Source: Sphingobium phenoxybenzoativorans (lineage in GTDB: Bacteria > Pseudomonadota > Alphaproteobacteria > Sphingomonadales > Sphingomonadaceae). From it: DNA of 64,000 nucleotides. The notes below the pieces were generated by a model, which saw nothing but the letters and a program-made list of their open reading frames with translations, made no database searches and was not told the origin of the DNA. The first letter of the stretch is position 1. Each line of letters begins with the position of its first letter. Made by a program: the position numbers and the translations under genes. This document shows, in pieces, positions 27,151 through 37,835 of this stretch. The stretch lies in NCBI RefSeq assembly GCF_001757355.1, contig NZ_MINO01000015.1:1-64000 (forward strand), in the 5' to 3' direction.

Positions 27151-28218
27151 ATGGGAAGAAATGGCGGGCGCGGCGCCACGCGCAACGAAGCAAGCACGCG
27201 CTTTCAGCTTCCCATGCGGGAGGCTGACGGCGATTGGCTCGACGCGCTGGAAAGCATTGACGGCCAACCGCCCAAACTTCGCACGACGGTAACTGTCGAA
27301 CATCCGCGCACCATCATCACCCGCAATGCTTCTCCCGATATCGCCTTCGATCAGTCGATCAATCCCTACAGGGGCTGCGAGCATGGCTGCATCTACTGCT
27401 TCGCTCGGCCCACGCACGCCTATCATGACCTGTCGCCAGGCATCGATTTCGAAACGAAGCTGTTTGCCAAGCCTGATGCGCCGATGCTGCTCCGCGCCGA
27501 GTTGATGAAGCCGGGGCACAGGGTCACGCCAATTGCGATGGGCACCAATACGGACCCCTATCAACCGATCGAGAAGGACTGGCGCATAGCCCGGCAGATC
27601 ATTGAAATCCTGTCGGAAACCCGCCACCCGCTCTACATAACGACCAAGTCGGACCGGGTGCTGCGCGATATCGACCTGCTGGCCGACATGGCCAGGGACA
27701 ATCTTGTTGGCGTCATGTTGTCCGTCACCAGCCTAGACCCCAGGGTCGCCCGCACGCTCGAACCCCGCGCTCCGCACCCGGAGCGCCGGATTGCCGCGAT
27801 CGCCAGGCTTAACGAAGCTGGCATCCCCGTTTACGCCTCCATCTCTCCCGTGGTCCCCGCCATCACGGATCATGAAATGGAGGCGTTGATAGAGCGTGTG
27901 GCGCAGGCTGGCGCCAGGGACGCCTTCTTCATTCCCGTCCGGTTGCCGCATGAGGTCGCTCCCCTGTTCCGCGCATGGTTGGAGACCCATTATCCCGATC
28001 GCGCGGGCAAGGTGATGAGCATTATCAGGGATCTGCGCGGCGGACGGGATAACGACCCCAATTTCGGCAACCGGATGCGTGGCCAGGGCATATGGGCGAA
28101 ATTGCTGCGCACCCGTTTCGACAAGGCCCGCCAGCGCTTCGGCCTGGGCGGTCCGCGCCTGGTCCTGCGCACCGACCTGTTCCGCCCGCCGGAGGGCGAC
28201 CAGTTGCGGCTGTTCTAG
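27151..28218 (+). CDS. PA0069-family (SplB-like) radical SAM protein
   Basis: 355 aa from ATG 27151; an ATG at 27136 would add five residues but falls inside the LexA-type box. The radical SAM cluster motif is C76-x3-C80-x2-C83 (CEHGCIYC), preceded by INPYRG and followed by [14 protein letters not shown], the signature of the PA0069 subgroup related to spore photoproduct lyase. The reaction is unknown. The LexA-type box at its start suggests induction by DNA damage, consistent with a nucleic-acid repair role. It converges with the acyl-CoA ligase gene. Confidence 0.9.
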   Translation: MGRNGGRGATRNEASTRFQLPMREADGDWLDALESIDGQPPKLRTTVTVEHPRTIITRNASPDIAFDQSINPYRGCEHGCIYCFARPTHAYHDLSPGIDFETKLFAKPDAPMLLRAELMKPGHRVTPIAMGTNTDPYQPIEKDWRIARQIIEILSETRHPLYITTKSDRVLRDIDLLADMARDNLVGVMLSVTSLDPRVARTLEPRAPHPERRIAAIARLNEAGIPVYASISPVVPAITDHEMEALIERVAQAGARDAFFIPVRLPHEVAPLFRAWLETHYPDRAGKVMSIIRDLRGGRDNDPNFGNRMRGQGIWAKLLRTRFDKARQRFGLGGPRLVLRTDLFRPPEGDQLRLF

Positions 28219-28221
28219 ACG

Positions 28222-29817
28222 CTACGAGGAAAGCTCCACATCCGCATATTGCGTGCGCAGGGCCGTCTTGAGCAGCTTGCCTGTCGCCGTATGTGGCAGG
28301 CTGTCGGCAAAGATCACCTTGTCCGGCAGCCACCATTTTGCAACACGGGTGGACAGATGGTCGCGCACCTGCGTCTCGCACAGTGCCGCGCCCGGCTTGG
28401 GCACGACGATCAGCAATGGCCGCTCATCCCATTTGGGATGCGGCAGGCCGATCGCCGCCGCCTCTGCCACGCCGGGGCAGCCCAGCGCCTCATTCTCCAA
28501 TATGACCGAACTGATCCACTCGCCGCCGGACTTGATGACATCCTTGGCCCGGTCGGTGATCCGCATCATCCCGTCCGGCGTGATGGTGGCGACATCGCCC
28601 GTATCGAACCAGCCTTCCTCATCGACCGCCGGGCCGCTCTCATCCTGGAAATAGCGCTCGATGACCCAAGGACCCCGCACCTGCAGCCGGCCACTGCTGA
28701 TCCCGTCGCGGGGCAATACATTCACGGCGTCATCAACGGTCCGCATCGACACGCCATAGGGCGCACCCCCCTGATATTCGAGCAGGTCGAGTTGCTCCTC
28801 GCGCGACAGAGCCTCGAAATTCGCGCCCTTCCGCGACACGGTGCCGATAGGCGACAGCTCAGTCATGCCCCACAAATGGCTGACGCCGATGCCCAGGTCC
28901 ATCAAGCGCGACACCATGGCGCGCGGCGCCGCCGACCCGCCGATCACCACCCGCTGGAGGGGCGGCGGCGCGGTCCCGGTCGCGTCGGCATGGGCCAGCA
29001 TGCCCATCCACACGGTCGGAACGGCCGCGCTGTGGGTCACCTGCTCGGCCTTCATCAGGTCGCACAGCGCTTCGGCCTCGTTCGTCGCGCTCAGCACCAA
29101 TTTGCTGCCCGCCATCGCCGTGGCGAATGGTATGCCCCAGGCGCAGACATGGAACATCGGCACCACCGGCAACACCGCGCTCGCCGACCCAAGCCCCAGA
29201 CAATCCGGCTGTATGCCGCCAAAGGCGTGCAACACCGCCGACCGGTGGGAAAAAAGCACGCCCTTCGGGTTTCCGGTCGTCCCACTGGTATAGCAGAGCA
29301 TGCAGGGGTCGCGCTCATCCCCCTCCGCCCAGCGATAATCCCCATCTTCGGCCGCTGTCAGACGGACATATTCAAGCGGGGCTGGCCCATCGAAACAGAT
29401 GAAATGCGCTATGGTCTGAAGCTGCGGCTTCAACCGGTCGACAAGCGGCGCAAGCGCTGCATCGTAGAACAGAACCCGGTCCTGCGCATGATTGGCGATA
29501 TAGATGATCTGATCGTCGAACAGGCGCGGGTTGATCGTATGCAGCACCGCACCCATGCCGATCGCGCCGTACCAGGCCGCGACATGCCGGCCATGGTTCA
29601 TGGCCAGCGTCGCCACCCTGTCTCCCGGCCTGATGCCAAGACGTTCCAGCGCCTGCGCCACGCGCCGCGCTTCATGTGCGACCTCCGCCCAGTTGCTCCG
29701 CTCGATCGAACCATCGGCATAGCGGCTGACCACCGGCCGCGCCCCATGTTCCTGCGCTGCATGATCGATCAGCGTCGATATGCGCAGCGCGAAGTCCTGC
29801 ATCCCGCCTATCATCAT
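28222..29817 (-). CDS. Medium/long-chain fatty acid-CoA ligase (AMP-binding)
   Basis: 531 aa ANL-superfamily adenylating enzyme. The AMP motif is [12 protein letters not shown], with GMTELSPIG in the middle, [19 protein letters not shown], and the C-terminal catalytic lysine region [12 protein letters not shown]. It is closest to AlkK-like acyl-CoA synthetases that activate fatty acids with ATP and CoA for beta-oxidation. It stands alone between the radical SAM gene (convergent) and dnaE (upstream, same strand). Chain-length preference cannot be read from sequence. Confidence 0.93.
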   Translation of the reverse strand: MMIGGMQDFALRISTLIDHAAQEHGARPVVSRYADGSIERSNWAEVAHEARRVAQALERLGIRPGDRVATLAMNHGRHVAAWYGAIGMGAVLHTINPRLFDDQIIYIANHAQDRVLFYDAALAPLVDRLKPQLQTIAHFICFDGPAPLEYVRLTAAEDGDYRWAEGDERDPCMLCYTSGTTGNPKGVLFSHRSAVLHAFGGIQPDCLGLGSASAVLPVVPMFHVCAWGIPFATAMAGSKLVLSATNEAEALCDLMKAEQVTHSAAVPTVWMGMLAHADATGTAPPPLQRVVIGGSAAPRAMVSRLMDLGIGVSHLWGMTELSPIGTVSRKGANFEALSREEQLDLLEYQGGAPYGVSMRTVDDAVNVLPRDGISSGRLQVRGPWVIERYFQDESGPAVDEEGWFDTGDVATITPDGMMRITDRAKDVIKSGGEWISSVILENEALGCPGVAEAAAIGLPHPKWDERPLLIVVPKPGAALCETQVRDHLSTRVAKWWLPDKVIFADSLPHTATGKLLKTALRTQYADVELSS

Positions 29818-29891
29818 CGCTCTCCTTATGGCGTGATGATGCGACTGAATGATCCGCGACTCAAGCGGCTGTTATTCGGGCTGCTGCGCGC

Positions 29892-32800
29892 TTATCCGGC
29901 TGCTCGCATCGGGCTGACCGACCGCATCTGGGACCGGCGGGAACGCACCCGGTATCCATCCTTGTTGACCGGCATGGTTTCGAACCGGTGGATAGCGACG
30001 CCGGGCACATTGCCTATCGCCTCCACCAGATCGGCATCGATGGTGAAGTCGTCGCCGATGAACAGGTGGGCCATGCCCCCTTCCGGCAGCGGCGCGCGCA
30101 GGAACGCCTCGCTCCTGCCGCCGCGGCTCCGCCCCATAATGGCGGCAAGCGCCTGGACAGCGCCGGCATCGTCGACATCGATCCACAACTCCATCCGGGC
30201 GGAATTGGCGATCTGGCCCAGCGCCTGCGCCAGCCGGATGGTGACGCGCGGCGTTTCCTCACCCGGCTGCCGGTCAAGCTCGACGGAAAAGAGCGCGCAA
30301 TCGCCTTCTTTCCACAGCGCCTCGATCAGCTTGCAACTATCCTCATCGAAACAGCTTGCCTGGAACTGGCCGCTGGCGTCCGATAGCGTCGCCGCAACAT
30401 AGCGGCCGCCGCGCCTCGTGTCGCGCCACCGCACTTCCTCGATAAGCGCCGCCATCGTCGCCATCGTCCGTCCACCGGCGTCGCTTGTCGGCTGGGCGCA
30501 GATCAGGCCATAGCTGCGCGCGCCCTTCGCCTCGGCAATGTGACGATAACGGTCCACAGGGTGCGCAGAGAAATAGAAGCCGAAAGCATCCTTCTCCTGC
30601 GCCATTTTGTCGGCGTTCGACCATGTTTGATGCGGCGGAATGCGCACATCGGCATGGGCGATCTCCTCGCCGCCGAACAAGCCGCCCTGCCCATTCTGCC
30701 GCGCCTCGGCGGCGCTCGCGGCCACCGACAGGATCGTCTCCGCCGCCGCATGGACGCCTGCGCGGTCGGCATGAATGCTCTCAAACGCGCCCGCGGCCGC
30801 CAGGCTTTCCAGTTGCCGGCGGTTCAACAGGCGCGGCTCCACCCGGTCTGCAAAATCGTCAAGACTGAGGAAGGGGCCATTGGCGTCGCGTTCGGCGACC
30901 AGCACCTCCATCGCCTTCTCGCCCACACCTTTCAGGCCGCCCAGCGCATAGCGGACAGCGAAACCCAGCCTGGGATCGCCATCCTCCGGCAGTTCCACCG
31001 CCTGAACGGAGAAATCCGCCTCGCTCACATTGATGTCGGGCGGCAGGCAGGTCAGCCCCATGCGCCGCATATCGTCGACGAACACCGTCAGCTTGTCGGT
31101 CAGATGGATGTCATACGCCATGGATGCGGCATAGAATTCCGCCGGGTAATGCGCCTTCAGCCACGCAGTATGATAAGCAAGCAAGGCGTAGGCGGCTGCG
31201 TGCGACTTGTTGAAGCCGTATCCGGCAAACTTGTCGATCAAATCGAACAGTTCGTTCGCCTTGGCCTTGGGAATCTCGCTCCGCTCGGCGCAACCCTTGA
31301 CGAAGCGTTCGCGCTGCGCGTCCATTTCCGCCTTGATCTTCTTGCCCATCGCGCGGCGCAGAAGGTCTGCGTCGCCCAGCGAATATCCCGCCAGGATCTG
31401 CGCGGCCTGCATCACCTGCTCCTGATAGACGAAGATGCCGTAGGTTTCTTCCAGGATCGGCTTCAGCAGGATGTGCGGATATTCAATGCTCTCCTGCCCA
31501 TTCTTGCGGCGGCCGAACATCGGGATATTGTCCATAGGACCAGGCCGGTAGAGCGACACGAGCGCGATGATGTCGCCGAAATTCGTCGGACGCACGGCGG
31601 CCAGCGTCTTGCGCATGCCCTCCGATTCCAACTGGAACACGCCGACCGTGTCGCCTCGCTGGAGAAGATCGTAAACCGCCCCATCGTCCCAGGCGAGCGT
31701 CTCCAGATCGACGGTAACGCCCCGCTTCTTGAGCAACTGAACGGCTTTCTGCAGCACCGACAGGGTTTTCAGGCCAAGGAAGTCGAATTTCACCAGCCCC
31801 GCGCCCTCGACATATTTCATGTCGAACTGGGTCACCGGCATGTCGGAGCGAGGATCGCGATACAGCGGCACCAGCTTGGACAACGGTCTGTCGCCGATCA
31901 CCACGCCCGCCGCATGGGTGGAGCTGTGCCGGGGCAAACCTTCCAGCTTCATCGCATAATCGATCAGGCGGCGGACCTGCCCATCGCCCTTATATTCCTG
32001 CACGAACTCGGTCACGCCGTTCATCGTGCGCTCGAGCGTCCAGGGATCGGTCGGGTGGTTCGGCACCAGCTTGGCGAGGCGGTCGACCTGGCCATAGCTC
32101 ATCTGGAGGACGCGCCCGGTATCCTTCAGCACCGCCCGCGCCTTCAGCTTACCGAATGTGATGATCTGCGCCACATGGTCGCTGCCATATTTGTTCTGGA
32201 CGTAGCGGATCACCTCGCCACGCCGGGTTTCGCAGAAGTCGATGTCGAAGTCCGGCATCGACACGCGTTCCGGATTAAGGAAACGCTCGAACAGCAGGCC
32301 AAGCTGCAAGGGGTCGAGATCGGTGATCGTCAGCGCCCAGGCCACGACCGACCCCGCACCCGATCCACGCCCCGGTCCCACAGGAATATCGTTGTCTTTC
32401 GCCCATTTGATGAAGTCGGCAACGATCAGGAAGTATCCGGGGAAGCCCATCTGGATGATGATGTCGGTCTCGAACTTCAACCGGTCGAGATAGGGCTGCC
32501 GCGCTTCCTCGCCGGTAATACCCAGCTTCTCCAGCCGCGCTTCCAGCCCCGCCGCCGCATCCTCTCGAAGCTGCCGGGCCTCGCCCTCCAGATCGCCGGC
32601 AAGGCTGGGCAGGATCGGCTTGCGTTTGGGAGCCGCCACGGCGCAGCGCTGCGCGACGACCAGCGTATTGGCCAGCGCCTCCGGCAAATCCTCGAACAAC
32701 CGCTTCATCTCAGCCGCCGGTTTCATCCAGGCGTCGGGAGAGCTTCTCCGGCGGTCGGCATTGTCGACATAGGCGCCGTCAGCAATGCAGAGCATCACGT

Positions 32801-33452
32801 CATGCGCCTCATGGAAATTCTGCTCGGCAAAGCAGGTGGGGTTCGTCGCCACCAAAGGCAGGTCGCGGGCATAGGCCATATCCAGAAGGTGCGGTTCCGC
32901 CCGCCCCTCCACCGGATCAAGCCTGCGGACAATCTCGATATAGAGGCGGCCTGGAAACAACGCCTCCAGATGGTCCGCCACGGCCTCTGCAGCGTCCGGC
33001 TGATCTTCGGCGAACAGCCGGGCCAGTGCGCCCTCGCCCCCGGCGGTCAGGGCGATCAGCCCCTCGGTCCGCCCCTCCAGATCATCCATTGAGACATGCG
33101 CCTGCTCCTCGATCGGCCGGTCGAGATGCGCCATCGACACCAGCTCGCACAGATTGTCGTATCCCCGGGCGTCCTGCGCGTAGAGCGCCAGCCAGTCGAT
33201 GACGAGAGGCGCATTGGCCGGCCGCCCAGGCCGCGCGATGCCCAGCATCGCACCGACTACGGGCTGAACGCCCTCGCCCTTACACCCGTCGGAAAAGGCC
33301 ATCGAGGCGTAGAGGCCGTTGCGGTCCGTAAGCGCAACCGCCGGGAAGCCCAAGGCCTTTGCCTGCTTGGCGATGGCTTTAGGCTCCATCGCGCCGTCGA
33401 GCATGGTGTAACAGGAAAATACGCGAAGCGGGACGAACGGCGCATGAGGCAT
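29892..33452 (-). CDS. dnaE: DNA polymerase III subunit alpha
   Basis: 1186 aa, the replicative polymerase. The N-terminal PHP domain (FVPLRVFSCYTMLDG, then LTDRNGLYASMAFS) is followed by the C-family palm with GPGRGSGAGSVVAW and the catalytic aspartates in MPDFDIDFCE, then fingers, helix-hairpin-helix and an OB fold (TMAALIEEVRWRDTRRGGRYV). Length and organisation match alphaproteobacterial DnaE1, not the error-prone DnaE2. No disruption. Confidence 0.98.
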   Translation of the reverse strand: MPHAPFVPLRVFSCYTMLDGAMEPKAIAKQAKALGFPAVALTDRNGLYASMAFSDGCKGEGVQPVVGAMLGIARPGRPANAPLVIDWLALYAQDARGYDNLCELVSMAHLDRPIEEQAHVSMDDLEGRTEGLIALTAGGEGALARLFAEDQPDAAEAVADHLEALFPGRLYIEIVRRLDPVEGRAEPHLLDMAYARDLPLVATNPTCFAEQNFHEAHDVMLCIADGAYVDNADRRRSSPDAWMKPAAEMKRLFEDLPEALANTLVVAQRCAVAAPKRKPILPSLAGDLEGEARQLREDAAAGLEARLEKLGITGEEARQPYLDRLKFETDIIIQMGFPGYFLIVADFIKWAKDNDIPVGPGRGSGAGSVVAWALTITDLDPLQLGLLFERFLNPERVSMPDFDIDFCETRRGEVIRYVQNKYGSDHVAQIITFGKLKARAVLKDTGRVLQMSYGQVDRLAKLVPNHPTDPWTLERTMNGVTEFVQEYKGDGQVRRLIDYAMKLEGLPRHSSTHAAGVVIGDRPLSKLVPLYRDPRSDMPVTQFDMKYVEGAGLVKFDFLGLKTLSVLQKAVQLLKKRGVTVDLETLAWDDGAVYDLLQRGDTVGVFQLESEGMRKTLAAVRPTNFGDIIALVSLYRPGPMDNIPMFGRRKNGQESIEYPHILLKPILEETYGIFVYQEQVMQAAQILAGYSLGDADLLRRAMGKKIKAEMDAQRERFVKGCAERSEIPKAKANELFDLIDKFAGYGFNKSHAAAYALLAYHTAWLKAHYPAEFYAASMAYDIHLTDKLTVFVDDMRRMGLTCLPPDINVSEADFSVQAVELPEDGDPRLGFAVRYALGGLKGVGEKAMEVLVAERDANGPFLSLDDFADRVEPRLLNRRQLESLAAAGAFESIHADRAGVHAAAETILSVAASAAEARQNGQGGLFGGEEIAHADVRIPPHQTWSNADKMAQEKDAFGFYFSAHPVDRYRHIAEAKGARSYGLICAQPTSDAGGRTMATMAALIEEVRWRDTRRGGRYVAATLSDASGQFQASCFDEDSCKLIEALWKEGDCALFSVELDRQPGEETPRVTIRLAQALGQIANSARMELWIDVDDAGAVQALAAIMGRSRGGRSEAFLRAPLPEGGMAHLFIGDDFTIDADLVEAIGNVPGVAIHRFETMPVNKDGYRVRSRRSQMRSVSPMRAAG

Positions 33453-33600
33453 GAGGCCAATCTAGCAACGCCGTCGAGTCGTGATAACCCCCCGCGCATT
33501 AACTATCCGGGGATAATCCTGCTTTTCCGACCCAAACAGGTCATTGCACTTCGCGCCTTCCCGTGGGATCAAAAGCACACAAATAGTGGGGAGAAGAAGA

Positions 33601-34791
33601 ATGATCGAAGGCGATCCGATTTCGCGCCCGAAATCCATAATTGATCGTGCGAAAGCCATCATCCTCAAGCCAAAGGAGGAATGGCCCGTCATAGATGTCG
33701 AGTCTGCGACGATTTCCAGCCTGTTTAAGGATTATGCGCTCATTCTTGCCGCAGTCCCTGCGGTGGCCCTTCTTCTGGGCAGCCAGATCTTCGGCTTCAG
33801 CGCGCTCGGCTTCCATTATCGCCCGTCGCTGATGAGTTCGGTCAGCATGGCGGTGACGCAATATGTGTTCGCGCTGGCCGGTATTGCGTTGCTCGCGTTC
33901 ATCATCGATTTCCTCGCGCCGAATTTTGGCGGGACCAGCAATCGCATTCAGGCGTTCAAGGTGGCCGTCTACTCCGCGACGGCAGGATGGCTTGCCGGGA
34001 TATTCTCGCTTATTCCATCGCTTTCCCTGCTGGGCATTGTCGGCCTCTACAGCCTTTATCTGCTTTATACCGGCCTGCCCGTGCTGATGAAATCGCCGGC
34101 GGACAAGGCCCTGTCCTATACGGTCGTCACCGTCATCTGCGGCGCCGTGGTTGGCGTCGTGCTCTACACGCTGCTTGGTCTTATCATGGCGCCGTTCGCC
34201 ATGATTGGCGGAGGCATCGCCGGACCGGTGGCGACACAGGAGTCGGGCACCGTAACCGTTCCTGGCATGGGCGAAATCGACCTCGACAAGATGAAGGCCG
34301 CCTCAGCGAAGATGGAGGAGGCCGCCAAGAAAATGGAGGTCGCCGCCAAGACCGGTCAGGGCGGTGCTGTCGATCCTTCGGCGCTGCAGGCGTTCCTGCC
34401 GGGCGCTATCGGCGGCTACAAGCGCACGGAAATATCCAGCGCGGGGCTTGGCGCGGGGGGGTCCCATGCGGAGGCGCGCTATGAGGCGGGCGACCGCAGC
34501 TTTCGGGTGGAAATCACTGACATGGCCGCAATGGGCGCGCTCGCGGGCATGGGCGCTGCAATGAACGTCAATTCCAGCCGTCAGACAGAGACCGGCTATG
34601 AAAGGACCCAGACCATCAACGGTCAGATCGTGACCGAAGAATGGGACAAGAGCAGCAATGACGGCAAGTTCGGCACGACGGTCGCCAATCGCTTCATGGT
34701 GGAGGCGAGTGGCACGGCCGCCAGCATCGACGAGCTGAAAGCTGCGGTTGCCGCCGTTGGCCCTGAAAAACTGGCGGCGCTGGCTAAATAA
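33601..34791 (+). CDS. Yip1-family membrane protein with C-terminal soluble domain
   Basis: 396 aa from ATG 33601, preceded by GGGAGAAG. About five membrane segments over residues 40-210 form a Yip1-like domain (family name only; no bacterial role is established), starting after an IDRAKAIILKPKEEWPVI motif typical of the group. An Ala/Lys-rich amphipathic stretch (MKAASAKMEEAAKKMEVAAK) and a soluble beta-rich domain follow. Its last 8 bases overlap the convergent glutathione peroxidase gene. Confidence 0.85.
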   Translation: MIEGDPISRPKSIIDRAKAIILKPKEEWPVIDVESATISSLFKDYALILAAVPAVALLLGSQIFGFSALGFHYRPSLMSSVSMAVTQYVFALAGIALLAFIIDFLAPNFGGTSNRIQAFKVAVYSATAGWLAGIFSLIPSLSLLGIVGLYSLYLLYTGLPVLMKSPADKALSYTVVTVICGAVVGVVLYTLLGLIMAPFAMIGGGIAGPVATQESGTVTVPGMGEIDLDKMKAASAKMEEAAKKMEVAAKTGQGGAVDPSALQAFLPGAIGGYKRTEISSAGLGAGGSHAEARYEAGDRSFRVEITDMAAMGALAGMGAAMNVNSSRQTETGYERTQTINGQIVTEEWDKSSNDGKFGTTVANRFMVEASGTAASIDELKAAVAAVGPEKLAALAK

Positions 34792-35260
34792 TCGCCTGTA
34801 TCGCGCGCTCGATCCCCTCTGGCTTAACAAGCGGGGCATAGCGATCCACCACCGCGCCGGTCCGGTCGATCAGGAATTTGGTGAAATTCCATTTGATCGC
34901 TTTTGTCCCCAGCAGGCCACGCTTCCGCTCTTTCAACCATGTAAAGAGCGGATCAGCGTTGCCGCCGTTGACATCGATTTTCGCAAACAGTGGAAAGGTG
35001 ACGTCATAGGTCAGCGAGCAGAAGCTGGCGATTTCCGCCGCAGTCCCTGGCTCCTGTTCGCCAAACTGGTTGCACGGAAACCCAAGCACGGCAAAACCGC
35101 TATTCCGGTATTTCCTGTATAACGCCTCAAGGCCCGCATATTGCGGCGTAAAGCCGCACTGACTGGCGACATTGACGATAAGGAGCGCCTCACCACGAAA
35201 GTCGTTGAGGGATTGCTCCCGGCCATCAGCCGTGCGCACGGCGAAATCGTAAAGGGACAT
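34784..35260 (-). CDS. gpx: Glutathione peroxidase
   Basis: 158 aa. Thioredoxin-fold peroxidase with the peroxidatic cysteine C35 in VNVASQCGFTPQY, the GFPCNQFGEQEPG motif (second Cys) and WNFTKFLIDR, giving the Cys-Gln-Trp-Asn catalytic set. Bacterial Cys-GPx enzymes often use thioredoxin rather than glutathione. Start set at MSLYDFAVR (35260), with AGGA about 9 bases upstream; ATG 35263 adds one Met. It is divergent from the GGDEF gene. Confidence 0.95.
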   Translation of the reverse strand: MSLYDFAVRTADGREQSLNDFRGEALLIVNVASQCGFTPQYAGLEALYRKYRNSGFAVLGFPCNQFGEQEPGTAAEIASFCSLTYDVTFPLFAKIDVNGGNADPLFTWLKERKRGLLGTKAIKWNFTKFLIDRTGAVVDRYAPLVKPEGIERAIQAII

Positions 35261-35340
35261 CATGCCCTTTCCTAACACTTATCTCCGCAATGATTATGGT
35301 TTTAACCATTGGACAGGGCTTGGTGTCTATAATCCTATCC

Positions 35341-37149
35341 ATGCGGATCGCCACGATCACGAACTGGGCCTACGGAGCCACTGTTCTTCTCACCGTCATG
35401 TCCGGTGTGACGATGTTGCTGGCATCCGGCGCGGAGGACCGTGAGCGAGCCGCCGTTGAGCAACGGGCACGTTTTGACGAACTGACCTCCACCCTCCGCG
35501 ACGACTCGCTGCGTATGACAGAACAGGCGCGCTCTTATGCGGTTGGCGGCAACCCCGCGCACTTGGCGGCATGGAACGGGGAAGCAGGCCGACTGAAAAA
35601 TGTGGAGGAGCGCCTTTCTCACCTCAAGGATACTGGCGCGCTTCCATCCGAGCTGAGCGCCCTGCGCCTGGGGCTTCACTGGTCCGATGCATTATTGGAT
35701 GAGCAGCAGGCGGCGATCAGCGCGATGGCCGCGGGCGAACCGGAAACCGCGCGTAAAATTTTGTTCAGCAATGAATATGAGCGGGAACTGGACCGCATCG
35801 ATACCCAGATCAGCCGCTTCCAGTTTCTTATCGACCAGCGCACCGAAAGCGCTGTAGCCGAAGCCACCAAGGCGACGCGGATGCTGCGGTCCATGTCCGA
35901 AGTGATGGTCGGCATTACCGCTCTGCTCTTTCTTTGCGTCCTCTATTTCATCCTGAAGCAGCGTATCCTGCGCCCCGTGGTGCGGCTCAGCGATGTCGTA
36001 TCCCGCCTGGCTGCTGAGGATTTCGAGGTGCCATTGCCTGAACTCGCCCAGGTGGATGAGATTGGCGATATGGCGCAGGCTATCGGCATCTTCCGCGAAA
36101 ATGGCCTGGAACGGCAGAGGCTGGAGCGTGAGCGCGATACCGACCGGTCAATGCGCGACCTTCTGTCCCGCATGACCCAGCGGCTTCAGGGCTGTGGCAG
36201 CACCGAGGATCTGGTCGGTGTCGTCGCCCGTTTCGCGCCGGAAATCGCGCCGGTTTTCGCTGGCCGCCTTTATATTTTCGACGAGCGCCGGAACAGCATG
36301 ACAGAGGCGTGCAACTGGCTTTCTCCACATGACTCCCGGGAAGAATTTCCTCCCAACGCCTGCTGGGCGCTTCGTCGCGGGCAAACGCACCGGCCGGAAG
36401 GCGAACTGATCGACATTCCCTGCGCCCATCTGGACGGACCGAAATATCATCGGCCGATCTGCGTGCCGCTGACGGCGCAGGGCGAGACGATGGGATTGCT
36501 CTATTTCGAGCTGCGTGACGGCGCGGACGAAGACAGCGCGAATCCGGCCGGGAAATATGTCGAGATGCTGGCGGAGAATATCAGTCTGGCCCTCGCCAAT
36601 CTGCGGCTGCGCGACACTTTGCGCGATATGGCGATGGCCGATCCGCTTACTGGGCTTGGCAACCGGCGGCAGCTTGACGCCATGCTCAAGACCCAGACCA
36701 TTGAGGCCGACCGTAACGGCCTTCCCCTCAGTTGCCTGATGATCGACGTGGATCATTTCAAGCGGTTCAATGACGAGCATGGACATGACGCAGGCGATGC
36801 AGTGTTGCGCGCCGTAGGCTCCGTACTCGCCAACGCGACGCGGGAAGAAGGCATGGCTTTCCGTTATGGCGGGGAAGAATTCGTGCTTCTCATGCCCGGA
36901 TTTGACACCGAAACGGCCCGGAAGCGCGCGGAGAAGATCCGGCAGAAGATATTCGAACTGAAAATCGATCATCATCAGAAGTCGCTGCGGAGCGTGACAA
37001 TTTCCATTGGCCTCGCCTCGACGCCGGACCATGGCCGCCCCGATGCCTTGCTCCGTACCGCCGACGCTGCCCTGCTGCGTGCCAAGGCGGAAGGACGCGA
37101 CAGGGTTCTCGTCGCCAATATCCGCGACACGACGTCCGCAGCGGCCTGA
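35341..37149 (+). CDS. Membrane diguanylate cyclase (sensor-HAMP-GAF-GGDEF)
   Basis: 602 aa from ATG 35341. One membrane helix at about 7-28, a periplasmic helical sensor to about 185, a second helix (VMVGITALLFLCVLYFIL), HAMP at about 205-260, a GAF-like domain at about 275-430, then GGDEF with the active site GGEEF at 510-514. It makes cyclic-di-GMP. The inhibitory I-site RxxD five residues before GGEEF reads REEG, so product feedback is probably lost. The longer frame to 35290 has a poor N-terminus. Confidence 0.93.
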   Translation: MRIATITNWAYGATVLLTVMSGVTMLLASGAEDRERAAVEQRARFDELTSTLRDDSLRMTEQARSYAVGGNPAHLAAWNGEAGRLKNVEERLSHLKDTGALPSELSALRLGLHWSDALLDEQQAAISAMAAGEPETARKILFSNEYERELDRIDTQISRFQFLIDQRTESAVAEATKATRMLRSMSEVMVGITALLFLCVLYFILKQRILRPVVRLSDVVSRLAAEDFEVPLPELAQVDEIGDMAQAIGIFRENGLERQRLERERDTDRSMRDLLSRMTQRLQGCGSTEDLVGVVARFAPEIAPVFAGRLYIFDERRNSMTEACNWLSPHDSREEFPPNACWALRRGQTHRPEGELIDIPCAHLDGPKYHRPICVPLTAQGETMGLLYFELRDGADEDSANPAGKYVEMLAENISLALANLRLRDTLRDMAMADPLTGLGNRRQLDAMLKTQTIEADRNGLPLSCLMIDVDHFKRFNDEHGHDAGDAVLRAVGSVLANATREEGMAFRYGGEEFVLLMPGFDTETARKRAEKIRQKIFELKIDHHQKSLRSVTISIGLASTPDHGRPDALLRTADAALLRAKAEGRDRVLVANIRDTTSAAA

Positions 37150-37160
37150 CGGCGAACCGT

Positions 37161-37835
37161 TCAGTTATCGAGCACGCCTTCGTGCAGGCGGACAATCCGG
37201 TCCATCTTCGCCGCCAGCCGCTCATTATGCGTAGCGACCAGCGCCGCTGATCCCTCGCCACGCACCAGCCGCAAAAACTCGGCCAGCACGACATCCGCTG
37301 TGCGCTCATCCAGATTGCCTGTCGGCTCGTCGGCCAGCACCAGCATGGGCTGGTTCGCCAACGCCCGCGCCACGGCGACACGTTGCTGCTCACCGCCCGA
37401 TAGCTGGCTGGGCCGATGTTCCAGCCGGTGTCCCAGCCCGAGCGAAGTCAGCAGCGATTCCGCCCGCTCCCGCGCCTTCTCAGGCTCCGCATCACGGATC
37501 ATCTGGGGCAGGATCACATTCTCCACCGCGTTGAAATCTGGCAGAAGGTGGTGGAACTGATAGACGAAGCCAAGCGCATCGCGCCGGACCCGCGTCCGCC
37601 CGTCATTGTCCAGCTTCGCCGCCTCCTCGCCGCCGATCAGGATCGATCCCTCAAACCCGCCTTCCAGCAAGCCCACGGCCTGCAGCAGGGTGGATTTGCC
37701 TGAGCCGGATGGGCCAAGCAGCGCCACAATCTCTCCCGGCCCGACCGACAGGTCGACGCCGCGCAGCACGTCAATGGTCACGCCGCCCTGCGTGAAACTG
37801 CGGGTCAGGCCCGTCACTTTCAGGACGTCACTCAT
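37161..37835 (-). CDS. lolD: Lipoprotein-releasing system ATP-binding protein LolD
   Basis: 224 aa ABC ATPase. Walker [10 protein letters not shown], signature [15 protein letters not shown], Walker [14 protein letters not shown] and the H-loop ATHNERL are intact. It powers extraction of outer-membrane lipoproteins from the inner membrane. It overlaps the 3' end of the permease gene by 8 bases, so the two are translated together. Confidence 0.96.
   Translation of the reverse strand: MSDVLKVTGLTRSFTQGGVTIDVLRGVDLSVGPGEIVALLGPSGSGKSTLLQAVGLLEGGFEGSILIGGEEAAKLDNDGRTRVRRDALGFVYQFHHLLPDFNAVENVILPQMIRDAEPEKARERAESLLTSLGLGHRLEHRPSQLSGGEQQRVAVARALANQPMLVLADEPTGNLDERTADVVLAEFLRLVRGEGSAALVATHNERLAAKMDRIVRLHEGVLDN

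Noticed and set aside
28249..30402. 717-residue plus-strand open frame
   Set aside because: Spans the antisense of the acyl-CoA ligase and the dnaE 3' end; no recognisable domain.
30540..33092. 850-residue plus-strand open frame
   Set aside because: Antisense shadow of dnaE; Arg/His-rich composition with no domain, typical of high-GC complementary frames.
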